NCBI GenBank assembly: GCA_017438745.1
Contig: JAFRUS010000032.1
Location: 1-36,736 of the forward strand
DNA: 36,736 nucleotides
Direction of reading: 5' to 3'
Source: Oscillospiraceae bacterium
GTDB lineage: Bacteria > Bacillota > Clostridia > Oscillospirales > Ruminococcaceae
Shown here: piece by piece, positions 18,951 to 27,100 of the stretch
How the letters are laid out: each line of letters opens with the position of its first letter
Numbering within the stretch: the stretch's first letter is position 1
The notes under the pieces: generated by a model
Database searches by the model: none
What the model was told of the DNA's origin: nothing
What the model saw: the letters and a program-made list of their open reading frames with translations, nothing else
Translations under genes and position numbers: made by a program

Positions 18951-19060
18951 AAAAAGCAGATATACACTAATTGTTAAGTGCATATCTGCTTCCTTACGTA
19001 TAAAAGGTACAGCCGCAAGCGACTGTACTATAGAAATACCGGCTGCAGAGCAGCCGGTAT
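18951..19060 (-). terminator. three consecutive hairpins after the 294-residue gene
   Basis: In order of leftward transcription: ATACCGGCTG/CAGCCGGTAT (19,060-19,036), GTACAG-CGC/GCG-CTGTAC (19,028-19,007, then CTTTTAT), and AAGCAGATAT-CACT/AGTG-ATATCTGCTT (18,991-18,954), which ends in TTTTT and is the best intrinsic terminator. Three stems in a row are more than termination usually needs. Confidence 0.65.
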
Positions 19061-19079
19061 CATTCGATATTTTTTTACA

Positions 19080-19964
19080 TCAGAATTCAATTCCAAGTCT
19101 TCGTTTAGATTCATCCTCCGGTGTTTTTTCAAGGTGATCATCTAACCAGTCATAAAGATCATAAACTCCATTGTCTAAAAGATAACAGAATAATCCGATA
19201 TCGGTAGTGTTGACATTAGGAACAATACAGTTCATACATTTATCGATGATCCTGTCTATGCTTGTTCTGATCATAAGATCTCCGTCAGATGAACATTTTT
19301 CATTCAGTCCTGTTTCATTCAAGAAGTCCTCTAAGTTCATTTTCATTCTGTCAGCAGCTTCTGAAACACTCAGGATACCTTCATTGATCAGATCAGTTAT
19401 AACTGCAATAATATCTTCTTTTTTAACGTCGCGTCTGAACTCTAAAAGATCATTTATAATATCGTATTCCAGCTGTGAAACATCGGATTTTAAACCTGTT
19501 ATTTGTTCGAAACTTTCAATGCTTTTATAAAAGTAAGCGGCAACAGTAGGTATAGAATATCCATCATCTATATAATGCATAAACATAGCTTTACGTTTAG
19601 ATTCACTAAGTGGTTTGTAATTTGCAGATACAGAATCGTTATTATCAGTTTCTGCACATTCTTTTTCATTCTTGATTTCCTGTAATCTATTTTTAAATTT
19701 TTCTACTGTCATCCCGGAACATTTAGCAGCTGTTTCTATTGTGATTTCTCCGCTTTCTATAAACTTAAAAAACATTGAAACCTGTCGTTTTTCTTCTGTT
19801 TCCAACCTGTATCTTAAGATTTCGACTCGATTCAGCCTAGCGACGTTTTCCAAAGTCCCATGCAGAACGGAATAATCATCAGACTTATATTCATCGTAAG
19901 CGATCTTTTCTTTGAGCAATGCTGTTAAACGTTTCGGATTGTCTATTACTGACTTATTATTCAT
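19080..19964 (-). CDS. hypothetical protein with three copies of a short helical motif
   Basis: The family is not recognised. The 294 residues are acidic, with no signal peptide or membrane segment. Three stretches share a pattern (helix, Gly turn, Ala-rich helix, then Glu-Phe): about 64-91 (FIESGEITIETAAKCSGMTV), 127-157 (YIDDGYSIPTVAAYFYKSIE) and 186-220 (LINEGILSVSEAADRMKMNL). The same pattern occurs at the C-terminus of the neighbouring Rpn-type protein (PAEEIEKITGFNVNSLKEIA), which suggests a shared helix-turn-helix or protein-contact module. GGAGGAG lies just before the ATG. It is transcribed away from the Rpn gene and has its own promoter and terminators. No function is assigned. Confidence 0.75.
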   Translation of the reverse strand: MNNKSVIDNPKRLTALLKEKIAYDEYKSDDYSVLHGTLENVARLNRVEILRYRLETEEKRQVSMFFKFIESGEITIETAAKCSGMTVEKFKNRLQEIKNEKECAETDNNDSVSANYKPLSESKRKAMFMHYIDDGYSIPTVAAYFYKSIESFEQITGLKSDVSQLEYDIINDLLEFRRDVKKEDIIAVITDLINEGILSVSEAADRMKMNLEDFLNETGLNEKCSSDGDLMIRTSIDRIIDKCMNCIVPNVNTTDIGLFCYLLDNGVYDLYDWLDDHLEKTPEDESKRRLGIEF

Positions 19965-20019
19965 TTGTTCTCCTCCTGCTGATGGGGTATGATTAAGGCC
20001 TTTTCCAAATTATATGATT

Positions 20020-20048
20020 ATTATAATCTAAATAATCGTGCTTGTCAA
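20020..20048 (-). promoter_or_regulatory. promoter of the 294-residue gene
   Basis: Leftward TTGACA at 20,048-20,043, 17-base spacer, TATAAT at 20,025-20,020. Transcription would start near 20,013, about 50 bases before the ATG. Confidence 0.75.
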
Positions 20049-20097
20049 TGATAAATGATACAAAAATGTTGAGAAGATTGATATATAGGAGGATATG

Positions 20098-20172
20098 ATG
20101 AAAAAATCACTGAATTTAGTTGCTGATTGTATACGGATATTAAATCGAAAATTCAATAACGTGTATAAATGA
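20098..20172 (+). CDS. possible 24-residue leader peptide
   Basis: ATG preceded by AGGAGG at five bases, then 23 codons starting MKKSLNLVADCIRI and a TGA stop. The ribosome site is as good as that of the real genes. The stop codon ends at the first base of the closing helix of the structured RNA at 20,172-20,283, so ribosome position could affect folding. No promoter was identified, and the peptide has no recognised relatives, so it could be a gene remnant. Confidence 0.3.
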   Translation: MKKSLNLVADCIRILNRKFNNVYK

Positions 20173-20283
20173 AATCCGCCAGGTCAGTGACCAGGCAGTG
20201 ATAAGATAGTACGCCGAAGACGTGCTTTTATGTTGATAAGAGATACAGGGTACCGTAAGAACGTTTCCGGCGGGGATTTTTTT
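20172..20283 (+). ncRNA. structured RNA ending in an intrinsic terminator, class unknown
   Basis: A closing helix joins AAATCC-GCC (20,172-20,180) to GGC-GG-GGATTT (20,269-20,279), and seven T follow from 20,277. Inside are a GGTC/GACC hairpin (20,182-20,192), TACG/CGTG (20,210-20,224), a seven-base-pair CTTTTAT/ATAAGAG hairpin with loop GTTG (20,225-20,242), and a GGTACC-containing arm. The form is that of a riboswitch-like aptamer or small RNA with a terminator. The GGGTACCG string only superficially resembles a T-box and lacks the UGG core. The next gene starts 180 bases downstream from its own promoter. Confidence 0.5.
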
Positions 20284-20409
20284 ATCAGCTTTGCTGTCAC
20301 CGGCATTTACTTTTTCTTTATACTGATGTATAATGAATACAGAAAGATCACCACGTGAGTATCCAGTATAGCCAAAGTACAGGATGGAATAAAAACCCTT
20401 GTAAAACTA

Positions 20410-20438
20410 TTGACAAGAATTACTTGGTGTGTTATACT
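20410..20438 (+). promoter_or_regulatory. promoter of the Rpn-type gene
   Basis: TTGACA at 20,410-20,415, 17-base spacer, TATACT at 20,433-20,438. Transcription should start near 20,445, which rules out the ATG at 20,355 and supports a TTG start at 20,463. Confidence 0.8.
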
Positions 20439-20462
20439 GGTAATGAAAGGTGGTGTTCCTAT

Positions 20463-21506
20463 TTGGGAGAGAAGGATACTATAACCAAGAACTATATGCA
20501 GGATAAAACTATTTTTGCTGATGCATTTAACTTCCTGCTTTATGACGGAGAGCAGGTAATAAAACCTGACCAGCTAAAGCCTGTCGATACAGCATCGCTG
20601 GTTCTTCCTTACGGAGATGACGGAAAGGTAATATCGCTTCAGAAATTCCGCGATGTACTCAAAGTGGCAACATTGATGGAAGATGATAACTATACGTATC
20701 TGGTACTCGGAATCGAAAATCAGTCAGAGATCCATTTTGCGATGCCGGTAAAGAACATGCTGTATGATGCGATCCAGTATTCAAAGCAGGTTGAAGAAGC
20801 AGCGAAGGCTCACAAGAAGAACAAGGATTCGCCGGAATCGGCGGGAGAATTTTTATCCGGCTTCTACAGAACTGATAAGCTTTTACCAGTGATAACGCTT
20901 ACCGTATATTTCGAGCCGGATGAATGGGATGCTCCGAAAGATCTTCACAGTATGCTGAAAGCAGAGCCGGATGTGATGAAGTTTATAGATAACTATCATC
21001 TGCATCTGATAGCCCCGGCAGAGATAAAAAAGAGCGATTTTTCAAAATTCCACAGCGAACTGAGTCTTGTTCTTAAGTACATCAAGTATTCAAAAGACAA
21101 GAAAACATTTATGGAGAATGTCGGAGATGATGAAGAATTCCAGAATGTATCAAAAGAAACCGCGGATGTTATAAATGCGGTTACCGGCTATGATGTTGAA
21201 TTAAAAACAAATGAAAGGGGAAATGTAAACATGTGTGAAGCAATCAAAGGTATAAGAGAAGATGCATGGTTGCAGGGTAGAAAAGAAGCAAATGAAGAAA
21301 ATGCCAGAATACTAGCTGAGAAGCTTGCGGAAAAAGATGAGAAGCTCGCAGAGAAAGATGAGAAGCTTGCAGAAAAAGACAGAATCATTGCTGAAATGAT
21401 GATACAGAACGATAAACCAGCTGAAGAAATCGAAAAAATTACTGGTTTTAATGTTAATTCTTTAAAAGAGATCGCACAGTCTCTTGGCAAGACACTGGTG
21501 TTATAA
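20463..21506 (+). CDS. Rpn-family PD-(D/E)XK nuclease/transposase-like protein
   Basis: Related to recombination-promoting nucleases, which are often annotated as PD-(D/E)XK nuclease family transposase. The start is TTG, with AAAGGTGG nine bases upstream and the promoter just before. The encoded N-terminus GEKDTITKNYMQDKTIFADA is typical, giving 347 residues. Candidate catalytic residues are the Asp in FADAFN and the acidic residue in LGIENQ. The core is followed by an MCEAIKGIREDAWLQGRKE helix, a coiled coil of three EKLAEKD heptads, and a terminal motif (EEIEKITGFNVNSLKEIA) like that of the neighbouring hypothetical protein. No flanking inverted repeats or target duplications were seen. Such genes are numerous and variable in clostridial gut genomes, and the role in the cell is uncertain. 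Confidence 0.85.
   Translation: MGEKDTITKNYMQDKTIFADAFNFLLYDGEQVIKPDQLKPVDTASLVLPYGDDGKVISLQKFRDVLKVATLMEDDNYTYLVLGIENQSEIHFAMPVKNMLYDAIQYSKQVEEAAKAHKKNKDSPESAGEFLSGFYRTDKLLPVITLTVYFEPDEWDAPKDLHSMLKAEPDVMKFIDNYHLHLIAPAEIKKSDFSKFHSELSLVLKYIKYSKDKKTFMENVGDDEEFQNVSKETADVINAVTGYDVELKTNERGNVNMCEAIKGIREDAWLQGRKEANEENARILAEKLAEKDEKLAEKDEKLAEKDRIIAEMMIQNDKPAEEIEKITGFNVNSLKEIAQSLGKTLVL
21318..21380 (+). repeat. three 21-base tandem repeats within the Rpn-type gene
   Basis: Units at 21,318-21,338, 21,339-21,359 and 21,360-21,380 encode EKLAEKD three times and differ by a few silent or near-silent changes. An in-frame heptad repeat can gain or lose units by slippage without breaking the protein. Confidence 0.85.
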
Positions 21507-21592
21507 GCTTTTAAATGGAAGTACTCCTGCGATAAAATTATACAAAGCCAGTCACATGATAAGCGACGGATATTGTGATCAGCTTTTTAATT

Positions 21593-21636
21593 CGCTCCTT
21601 CGGATACGGGTATTACCGTTTTCGGAGGAGCGTTTT
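21593..21636 (+). terminator. terminator after the Rpn-type gene
   Basis: CGCTCCTTCGG-TACGG pairs with CCGT-TTCGGAGGAGCG, followed by TTTTATT. It lies 86 bases past the stop codon. The following 200 bases to about 21,840 are AT-rich and show no gene. Confidence 0.75.
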
Positions 21637-21842
21637 ATTGTGGTATCACTAAAGGTCAATGGGCAAAATGCACAAAACGCATTACACCTATTGCCTACAT
21701 TTCACGAAATTGTTGTATTTGACAGAGAACTTATTGTATTTTTTTTGTATAATATATTTATAGGTTTTAATTGATATATTAACTTTTTGATATTGTAAAT
21801 TGGTTTAATTAAAGATAGTCGTATTAGGGAGTAAAATTAAAA

Positions 21843-21950
21843 AGCTATAGAAGACTGTGGGGATAGTCAGTTAGCTGCAATTAACATTGGGGTTACAGGA
21901 TAATTATTTCACCGCAGGTATTTTGAGATGCTTGCGGCATTTTTATTTTT
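21843..21950 (+). ncRNA. small structured RNA with terminator, class unknown
   Basis: AGCTA/TAGCT (21,843-21,847 with 21,872-21,876) encloses GACT/AGTC. About 35 bases later a perfect ten-base-pair hairpin CCGCAGGTAT/ATGCTTGCGG (21,912-21,937) with loop TTTGAG is followed by CATTTTTATTTTT. The order aptamer-like stem, terminator, then a ribosome site and ATG resembles an attenuator leader. No clear promoter was found, although AT-rich -10-like strings occur near 21,747. Confidence 0.4.
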
Positions 21951-21963
21951 AGGGGGAATATTC

Positions 21964-22087
21964 ATGAACATTGAATTAATGAAAAAAGGACTTATGGCAG
22001 CTTATCAGAATTTATTTCTGCTGGGACGATGAAATGAAGAAAGTGCTTATCGGATCCATGCCGGAGCATCTTGGCACTGCAAAATAA
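21964..22087 (+). pseudogene. short gene remnant with a frameshift
   Basis: AGGGGG lies seven bases before an ATG that opens a 22-codon frame (MNIELMKKGLMAAYQNLF...) ending at 22,032. Shifting frame near 22,020 continues as WDDEMKKVLIGSMPEHLGTA to a TAA at 22,087, just before a terminator. The good start signal, the continued protein-like sequence after the shift and the correctly placed terminator suggest a shrunken, broken gene. It could instead be a real 22-residue peptide. Family unknown. Confidence 0.35.
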
Positions 22088-22093
22088 ATGACG

Positions 22094-22137
22094 CAGTCGC
22101 AGACATGAATGATAGCTTTGTCTGCGACTGTAATTTT
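22094..22137 (+). terminator. intrinsic terminator before the SulP gene
   Basis: CAGTCGCAGACA at 22,094-22,105 pairs perfectly with TGTCTGCGACTG at 22,119-22,130, followed by TAATTTTTT. It closes the small transcription unit of the remnant. Confidence 0.8.
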
Positions 22138-22168
22138 TTATGTATGTATTTTCCAGCAATATAGAAAG

Positions 22169-22197
22169 TTGCACATCAGGTCAAATTAGTGTAAAAT
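22169..22197 (+). promoter_or_regulatory. promoter of the SulP gene
   Basis: TTGCAC at 22,169-22,174, 17-base spacer, TAAAAT at 22,192-22,197. Between the expected start and the ATG lies an imperfect dyad made of GATCAG and CTGGTCAGATC (about 22,219-22,251), which might be an operator. Confidence 0.65.
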
Positions 22198-22271
22198 ATA
22201 ATTATAAAAATGTTACGGGATCAGACTGATCAGTTTTCTGGTCAGATCACAGTTAAGAAAGAGGGGATAAG

Positions 22272-24035
22272 ATGAGGTATAAGGATATTTCAGTGAAGAA
22301 AATACCGACTGACATTTTTACCGGGGTTATTATCGCACTGGTTTCTATTCCTATTTCAATGGGATATGCGCAGGTATCAGGACTGCCGGCGGTGTATGGG
22401 CTTTACGGATCGATTTTTCCGATACTGATATTCGGACTGCTTTCCACTTCGAAGCAATTCATATTCGGTGTGGATGCGGCTCCGGCGGCGCTTGTCGGTG
22501 CTTTTCTTGCTTCCATTGAAGTAGAGGGTGGTTCGGACAGAGCTGTTCAGATAGTTCCGGTGGTCAGCTTCTTCGTTGGCATATGGCTGGTGCTGATGTC
22601 GAATCTCCGGACTGGAAAGCTTGTAAGCTACATTTCAACGCCGGTCATGGGCGGATTTATAAGCGGTATTTCCACCACGATCATCTTTATGCAGATACCT
22701 AAGGTGATGGGCGGCGTTAGCGGAACAGGGGAGATGTTTGAACTTGTAAAGCATATCATCAAAACCAGTCAGACAAGCCTTAACTGGATGTCCCTCGGCC
22801 TTGGAACCGCTGCTCTTCTTATCCTTCTTGTTTCGAAAAAGTTTATTCCCCGTGTGCCGATGTCCATACCGGTAATGATAGCCGGAGCGGTTCTCGGTTT
22901 TACCGGATTTGCCGACAGGTACGACGTTGCCAGACTTGAAAACATTGAACGCGGTCTTCCGGCATGGAAGTTTCCTGACTTTACTGCACTTGACGTAAGT
23001 GATGTAATGTCTACAAGTCTTACCGTTGCTATCGTTATAATGGCTGAGACTTTGCTTGCTTCAAATAATCAGGCGAACAGAAACGGGTACAAGCTTAACA
23101 ACAACCACGAAATACTTGTTTACGGTCTCGGTAATCTTGCCGCATCTTTTACCGGATGCTGTCCTGTGAACGGTTCAGTTTCACGTTCATCCATGAATGA
23201 ACAGTACGGAGGCAGTTCGCAGATAGTGTCTGTTACTGCTGCGATTACCATGGCATGTATCCTTCTTTTCGGTACTTCATTCATTCAGTATCTTCCTGTG
23301 CCGGTGCTTACTGCAATTGTAATAAGTGCTCTGCTTGGTGCGGTGGAATTTCATCTGGCGGAAAGACTGTTCAAACTAGACAAGCATGAGTTCATAATTT
23401 TCTGCGCGGCGTTTTTCGGAGTATTGCTTTTCGGTACTGTTTACGGCGTTGCCATCGGCATAGTTCTTTCATTTGTTACCGTGCTTGTAAACACAGCTAA
23501 TCCGAAGCGCTCGTTCCTCGGAATCATTGAAGGACACGAAGGTTTTCACAGCCTTGAAAGAAATACCTATGCAGTTCCTCTTAAAAATGTGGTTCTCTAC
23601 CGCTTTTCAGGCAATCTCTATTTTGCCAATATAGATGTTTTCATAGATGATATCGAAAAAGCTGTTACCAAAAACACAAGATGCATTGTTGTGGATTCAG
23701 GAGCCATATGCAGTATCGATATTACAGCGGCGGACAGGATAGTAACGCTTTATAATACTCTTAAGAAAAATGATGTCAAACTTTATTTTGCCTCGCACAT
23801 CGGTCCTCTTAATGATCGTTTCCGCAAACTCGGACTGGGCGAACTTGTAGAGGATGGACACTGCCGCATGACCATTGCTGCAGCACTCACCGATGCCGGA
23901 TATTCTGCACCGTATGACACAGAAGAAGCTCCGGTGCAGTCCGCATCTTCACCTGAAGACCGTTTCGGTATCCATGAATATGAATGGGCTTTCGGAACGA
24001 ATGATAAGAATAGTAAAACTAATAAAAGCAAGTAA
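22272..24035 (+). CDS. SulP-family anion transporter with STAS domain
   Basis: Inner-membrane carrier of the SLC26/SulP family, which moves sulfate, bicarbonate or related anions. The substrate cannot be read from sequence. The first 430 or so residues hold about ten to twelve hydrophobic segments with the family signature near the N-terminus (VSIPISMGYAQVSGLPAVYG, then LYGSIFPILIFGLLSTSKQ). The C-terminal cytoplasmic STAS domain (about 439-545) has VVLYRFSGNLYFANID and VDSGAICSIDITAAD with the usual Ser. GAGGGG precedes the ATG. It is transcribed alone, with its own promoter and a shared terminator. Confidence 0.93.
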   Translation: MRYKDISVKKIPTDIFTGVIIALVSIPISMGYAQVSGLPAVYGLYGSIFPILIFGLLSTSKQFIFGVDAAPAALVGAFLASIEVEGGSDRAVQIVPVVSFFVGIWLVLMSNLRTGKLVSYISTPVMGGFISGISTTIIFMQIPKVMGGVSGTGEMFELVKHIIKTSQTSLNWMSLGLGTAALLILLVSKKFIPRVPMSIPVMIAGAVLGFTGFADRYDVARLENIERGLPAWKFPDFTALDVSDVMSTSLTVAIVIMAETLLASNNQANRNGYKLNNNHEILVYGLGNLAASFTGCCPVNGSVSRSSMNEQYGGSSQIVSVTAAITMACILLFGTSFIQYLPVPVLTAIVISALLGAVEFHLAERLFKLDKHEFIIFCAAFFGVLLFGTVYGVAIGIVLSFVTVLVNTANPKRSFLGIIEGHEGFHSLERNTYAVPLKNVVLYRFSGNLYFANIDVFIDDIEKAVTKNTRCIVVDSGAICSIDITAADRIVTLYNTLKKNDVKLYFASHIGPLNDRFRKLGLGELVEDGHCRMTIAAALTDAGYSAPYDTEEAPVQSASSPEDRFGIHEYEWAFGTNDKNSKTNKSK

Positions 24036-24094
24036 AAGTTCAGAGTATTGTTTTCCGGATCTTTTACAACTTTATTCTTATCAAATGGGTATAA

Positions 24095-24139
24095 CAAAAA
24101 CGCTGACGGTGAATTTTAAAATCACTGTCAGCGTTTTTG
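24095..24139. terminator. bidirectional terminator between the SulP and BspA-like genes
   Basis: An 18-base-pair stem (24,095-24,112 with 24,122-24,139, one G-T pair) with A-run on the left and T-run on the right. It serves both convergent genes. Confidence 0.85.
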
Positions 24140-24160
24140 TTTTGTATTTAGTTATGCGTA

Positions 24161-27100
24161 TTATTTGTCACTTTTTCTGCGACGGTCAAAAATACCTGAG
24201 AATTTCATTGCAGCGGCGCCGAGAACGGTCATGAGTAAAGCTGCAAATGCAGTAAATAAGTTCTTCCTTGAATTGTTTCCTGTCTGAGGAAGGTTTACTA
24301 CTTCGTTATTAGATGTAGTACCTATACCGATTTTCGGATTTATTGAGTAAGTATCGAGAATGTTACCGTTTTCGTCCTTAATCTCGATCTTGTAGTACTT
24401 AGCAGTAACAGGGATAACAACAGCTTCAGCTGCCGGTTTTCCGGTTCTGATAGAGTAGTCAACCTTAGCCCATTCAGAGAATTCTTCGAGTGATGCGATA
24501 TTGAACAGAATGCGGTCTGTTGGATCTTCAATGTCTGTATCGCTCGGATCACTGTCAGTAACAGCCGGTTCTGTTTCTGAAGCAGCTGTAGTTTCAGCAG
24601 CAGTAGTAACTGCCTCGGTAGAGCTTACTGTAGTAACAGTGGTTTCGACAGCAGTAGTAACCGCTTCAGTTGATGTTACTGTAGTAACAGTGGTTTCAGC
24701 AGCAGCGGTAACAGCCTCTGTAGTTGTTACTGTAGTGACTGTAGTTTCGGCTTTAGTGGTAACCGGCTCAGTAGATGTTACAGTAGTCTCAGCAGTTGTA
24801 GTAACTGATTCAGTAGTTGTAACTGTAGTCGGTACAGTTTCCAGAACAGTTGTTGTTACTGCTTCAGTAGGAGTAGTTTCAGATGCTTCTGTCTCAGTAA
24901 CAGTTGTAGTTACAGCTTCTGTAGTTGTAACAGCAGGTTCTGTTACTGCAGGTGCTTCAGTAACAAACGGATTACGTACCCAGATATTCATTGAACTGCT
25001 CTGGTCTTCAGCAGCCTTTACTTCAACACTTGCTTTTCCTTCTTTTCCGGCAGTTAAAATACCGTCATCGCTTACGCTTACGACTTCAGCATCAGATGAA
25101 GTAAACTTCAGATCCTTTTTATTGCTGTTTATCTTGTATGTTTCACCGGTATGAAGAGTGATATTTACAGGTCCGATAATGATCTCATCGTCAAGAGCGT
25201 CGAACTTGTATTCCTTGCTGTCAGAAAGAGACTTGATGACAGATTCAGTCATTCCGTGGATAGTACCGCTGTAGTCATCACTGAAAGCATTTTCTGAAAC
25301 AGTGCATTCCGGGTCGTATATATATACATCTGAATTTGAGCCCGCAAATGCAGATTCATCTATTGATTTGACTGTTGCAGGAAGAATAATTTTTTCTGCG
25401 TTGATACAGTTTTTGAAAGTACCTTTTCCAATGAACTCTGCTTTTGTAGGACTCAGATCGATCTCAGTCAGCGCAGAGAATCCTGCAAAAGCGTAATCAG
25501 GAATTGTTTCTCCGCCGGTTACTATTATTCTGGAAACGGAATAATTTGAGAAGATGTTCGGATCGTTATCAAAATAACCGTGAATTATAAACAGATCCGA
25601 AACTGAGGATACAGTGTCAACAGGATCGTTGTTATATTTATAAACGGAACTTTTACGTGTTGAAGCAAACGGAATCTGTAAGGTTTCAAGGTTTGTGCAT
25701 CCATTCAGCATATTAGCAGACATTGTAGTAACCGAATCAGGAATAACGAGTGTTTTAATACCGGTACAGTTTTTGAAAGCTGCGGTGTCTATAGTTTCAA
25801 GACCATAATTAAGGTTAAAATCAGACATCGATGTACAGTTTTCAAAAGCGTTTTTACCGATCCATTTTAATGTTTCAGGAAATTCGATGGTTTCAAGAGC
25901 CAGGCAGTTTAAATATGCGTAATCTCCAATATTTGTTATCTTAGTCTGGCTGAAATCAATTTCCTTTAAGGTAGATAGACTGGCAAAAGCGTATTCCGGT
26001 ATAATGCTTCCGCCGGTTATAATTATTTTTGAAATGGAGTATCCGTCGAAATTGTTAGGATCATTACTTTTGTATCCGTGATTTATAAACAAGTCAGAAA
26101 CAGATGTAAGTTCATTTGTTTTTCCAAATGTTTCTGTAACATCCTTTGATGTTGCAGCATAAGGCAGAGTGAGAGTTTTTAATTCAGTACATCCGTTGAA
26201 AACACCTGTACCCATCGATGTGATGTTTTCCGGAATAACAAGTTCAGTAATGCCTTTACAGTTACGGAATACATTATTACCTAAAGTTTGATACGATTCA
26301 GGAATAGTGATATTACCAAGGCCTTCACAGCCTTCAAATACTCCATCGCCGAGAGTTTTTATCATTTTATTGTCAGGAAGTGCCTTTATTGCTGTCTGTG
26401 AATAAGCATAGCTACCTATAGATTCGATATTATCATTTAGTATTACATTTTCGAGTTTATGACAGCGGCTGAAAGCTTTGTCTCCTATAGAAGTTACCTT
26501 TGACTTGCTTAAGTCGATTTCTTTAAGGGTGGATAAAGAAGCAAAAGCGTAGTCCGGTATCTTTTCACCGCCGGTAACAGTTATTCTGGAAATAGAATAG
26601 TCGGTAAAGTTATTCGGATCATTATCTTTGTATCCGTGATTTATGAAAAGGTCAGAAACTGAAGATACTTCATCGATAGTGCCTTCTGCGTCTGAACAGT
26701 TTTTGTTTGTTGCGGCATATGGTATCTGCAGAGACTCCAGTGTCGTGCATCTGTTCAGCATATTAGTGCCCATTGAGGTTACCGAATCAGGTATAACAAG
26801 TTCTTTCAGACCGGTGCAGTTATCAAATGCTTTGGTTTCAATTGTTTCCAGTCCGTAATTAAGGCTTAAATCTGAAATTTTTGAACAATAAGCGAAAGCT
26901 GACTTGCCGATAGATTTTAATGACTCTGGAAATTTGATGGTTTCAAGAGACAAACAGCTTTTGAAAGCACTTTCTCCTATGCTGTCAATCATAGTTCCAC
27001 TTAGATCAATTTCCTTTAAAGTTGAAAGGCTGGCAAAAGCGTAGTCAGGTACCTTATCTCCGCCTCTTATAACAATTTTGGAAATTGAATACTCTTTAAA

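Noticed and set aside
20172..20283. T-box based on GGGTACCG before the terminator
   Set aside because: The invariant UGG bulge and specifier stem features are missing, and the downstream gene is not amino-acid related.
20355..20462. ATG at 20,355 as start of the Rpn-type gene
   Set aside because: The consensus promoter at 20,410-20,438 lies inside this extension, and the family N-terminus begins at the TTG at 20,463.
21484..21774. Rightward 96-codon frame after the Rpn-type gene
   Set aside because: It starts inside the Rpn coding end, runs through the terminator hairpin, and has no ribosome site or recognisable protein character.
24501..25154. Rightward 217-codon open frame (Val/Thr/Ser-rich)
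   Set aside because: It is the antisense of the Thr-rich stalk of the BspA-like gene. It is open because of codon composition and has no suitable start context.
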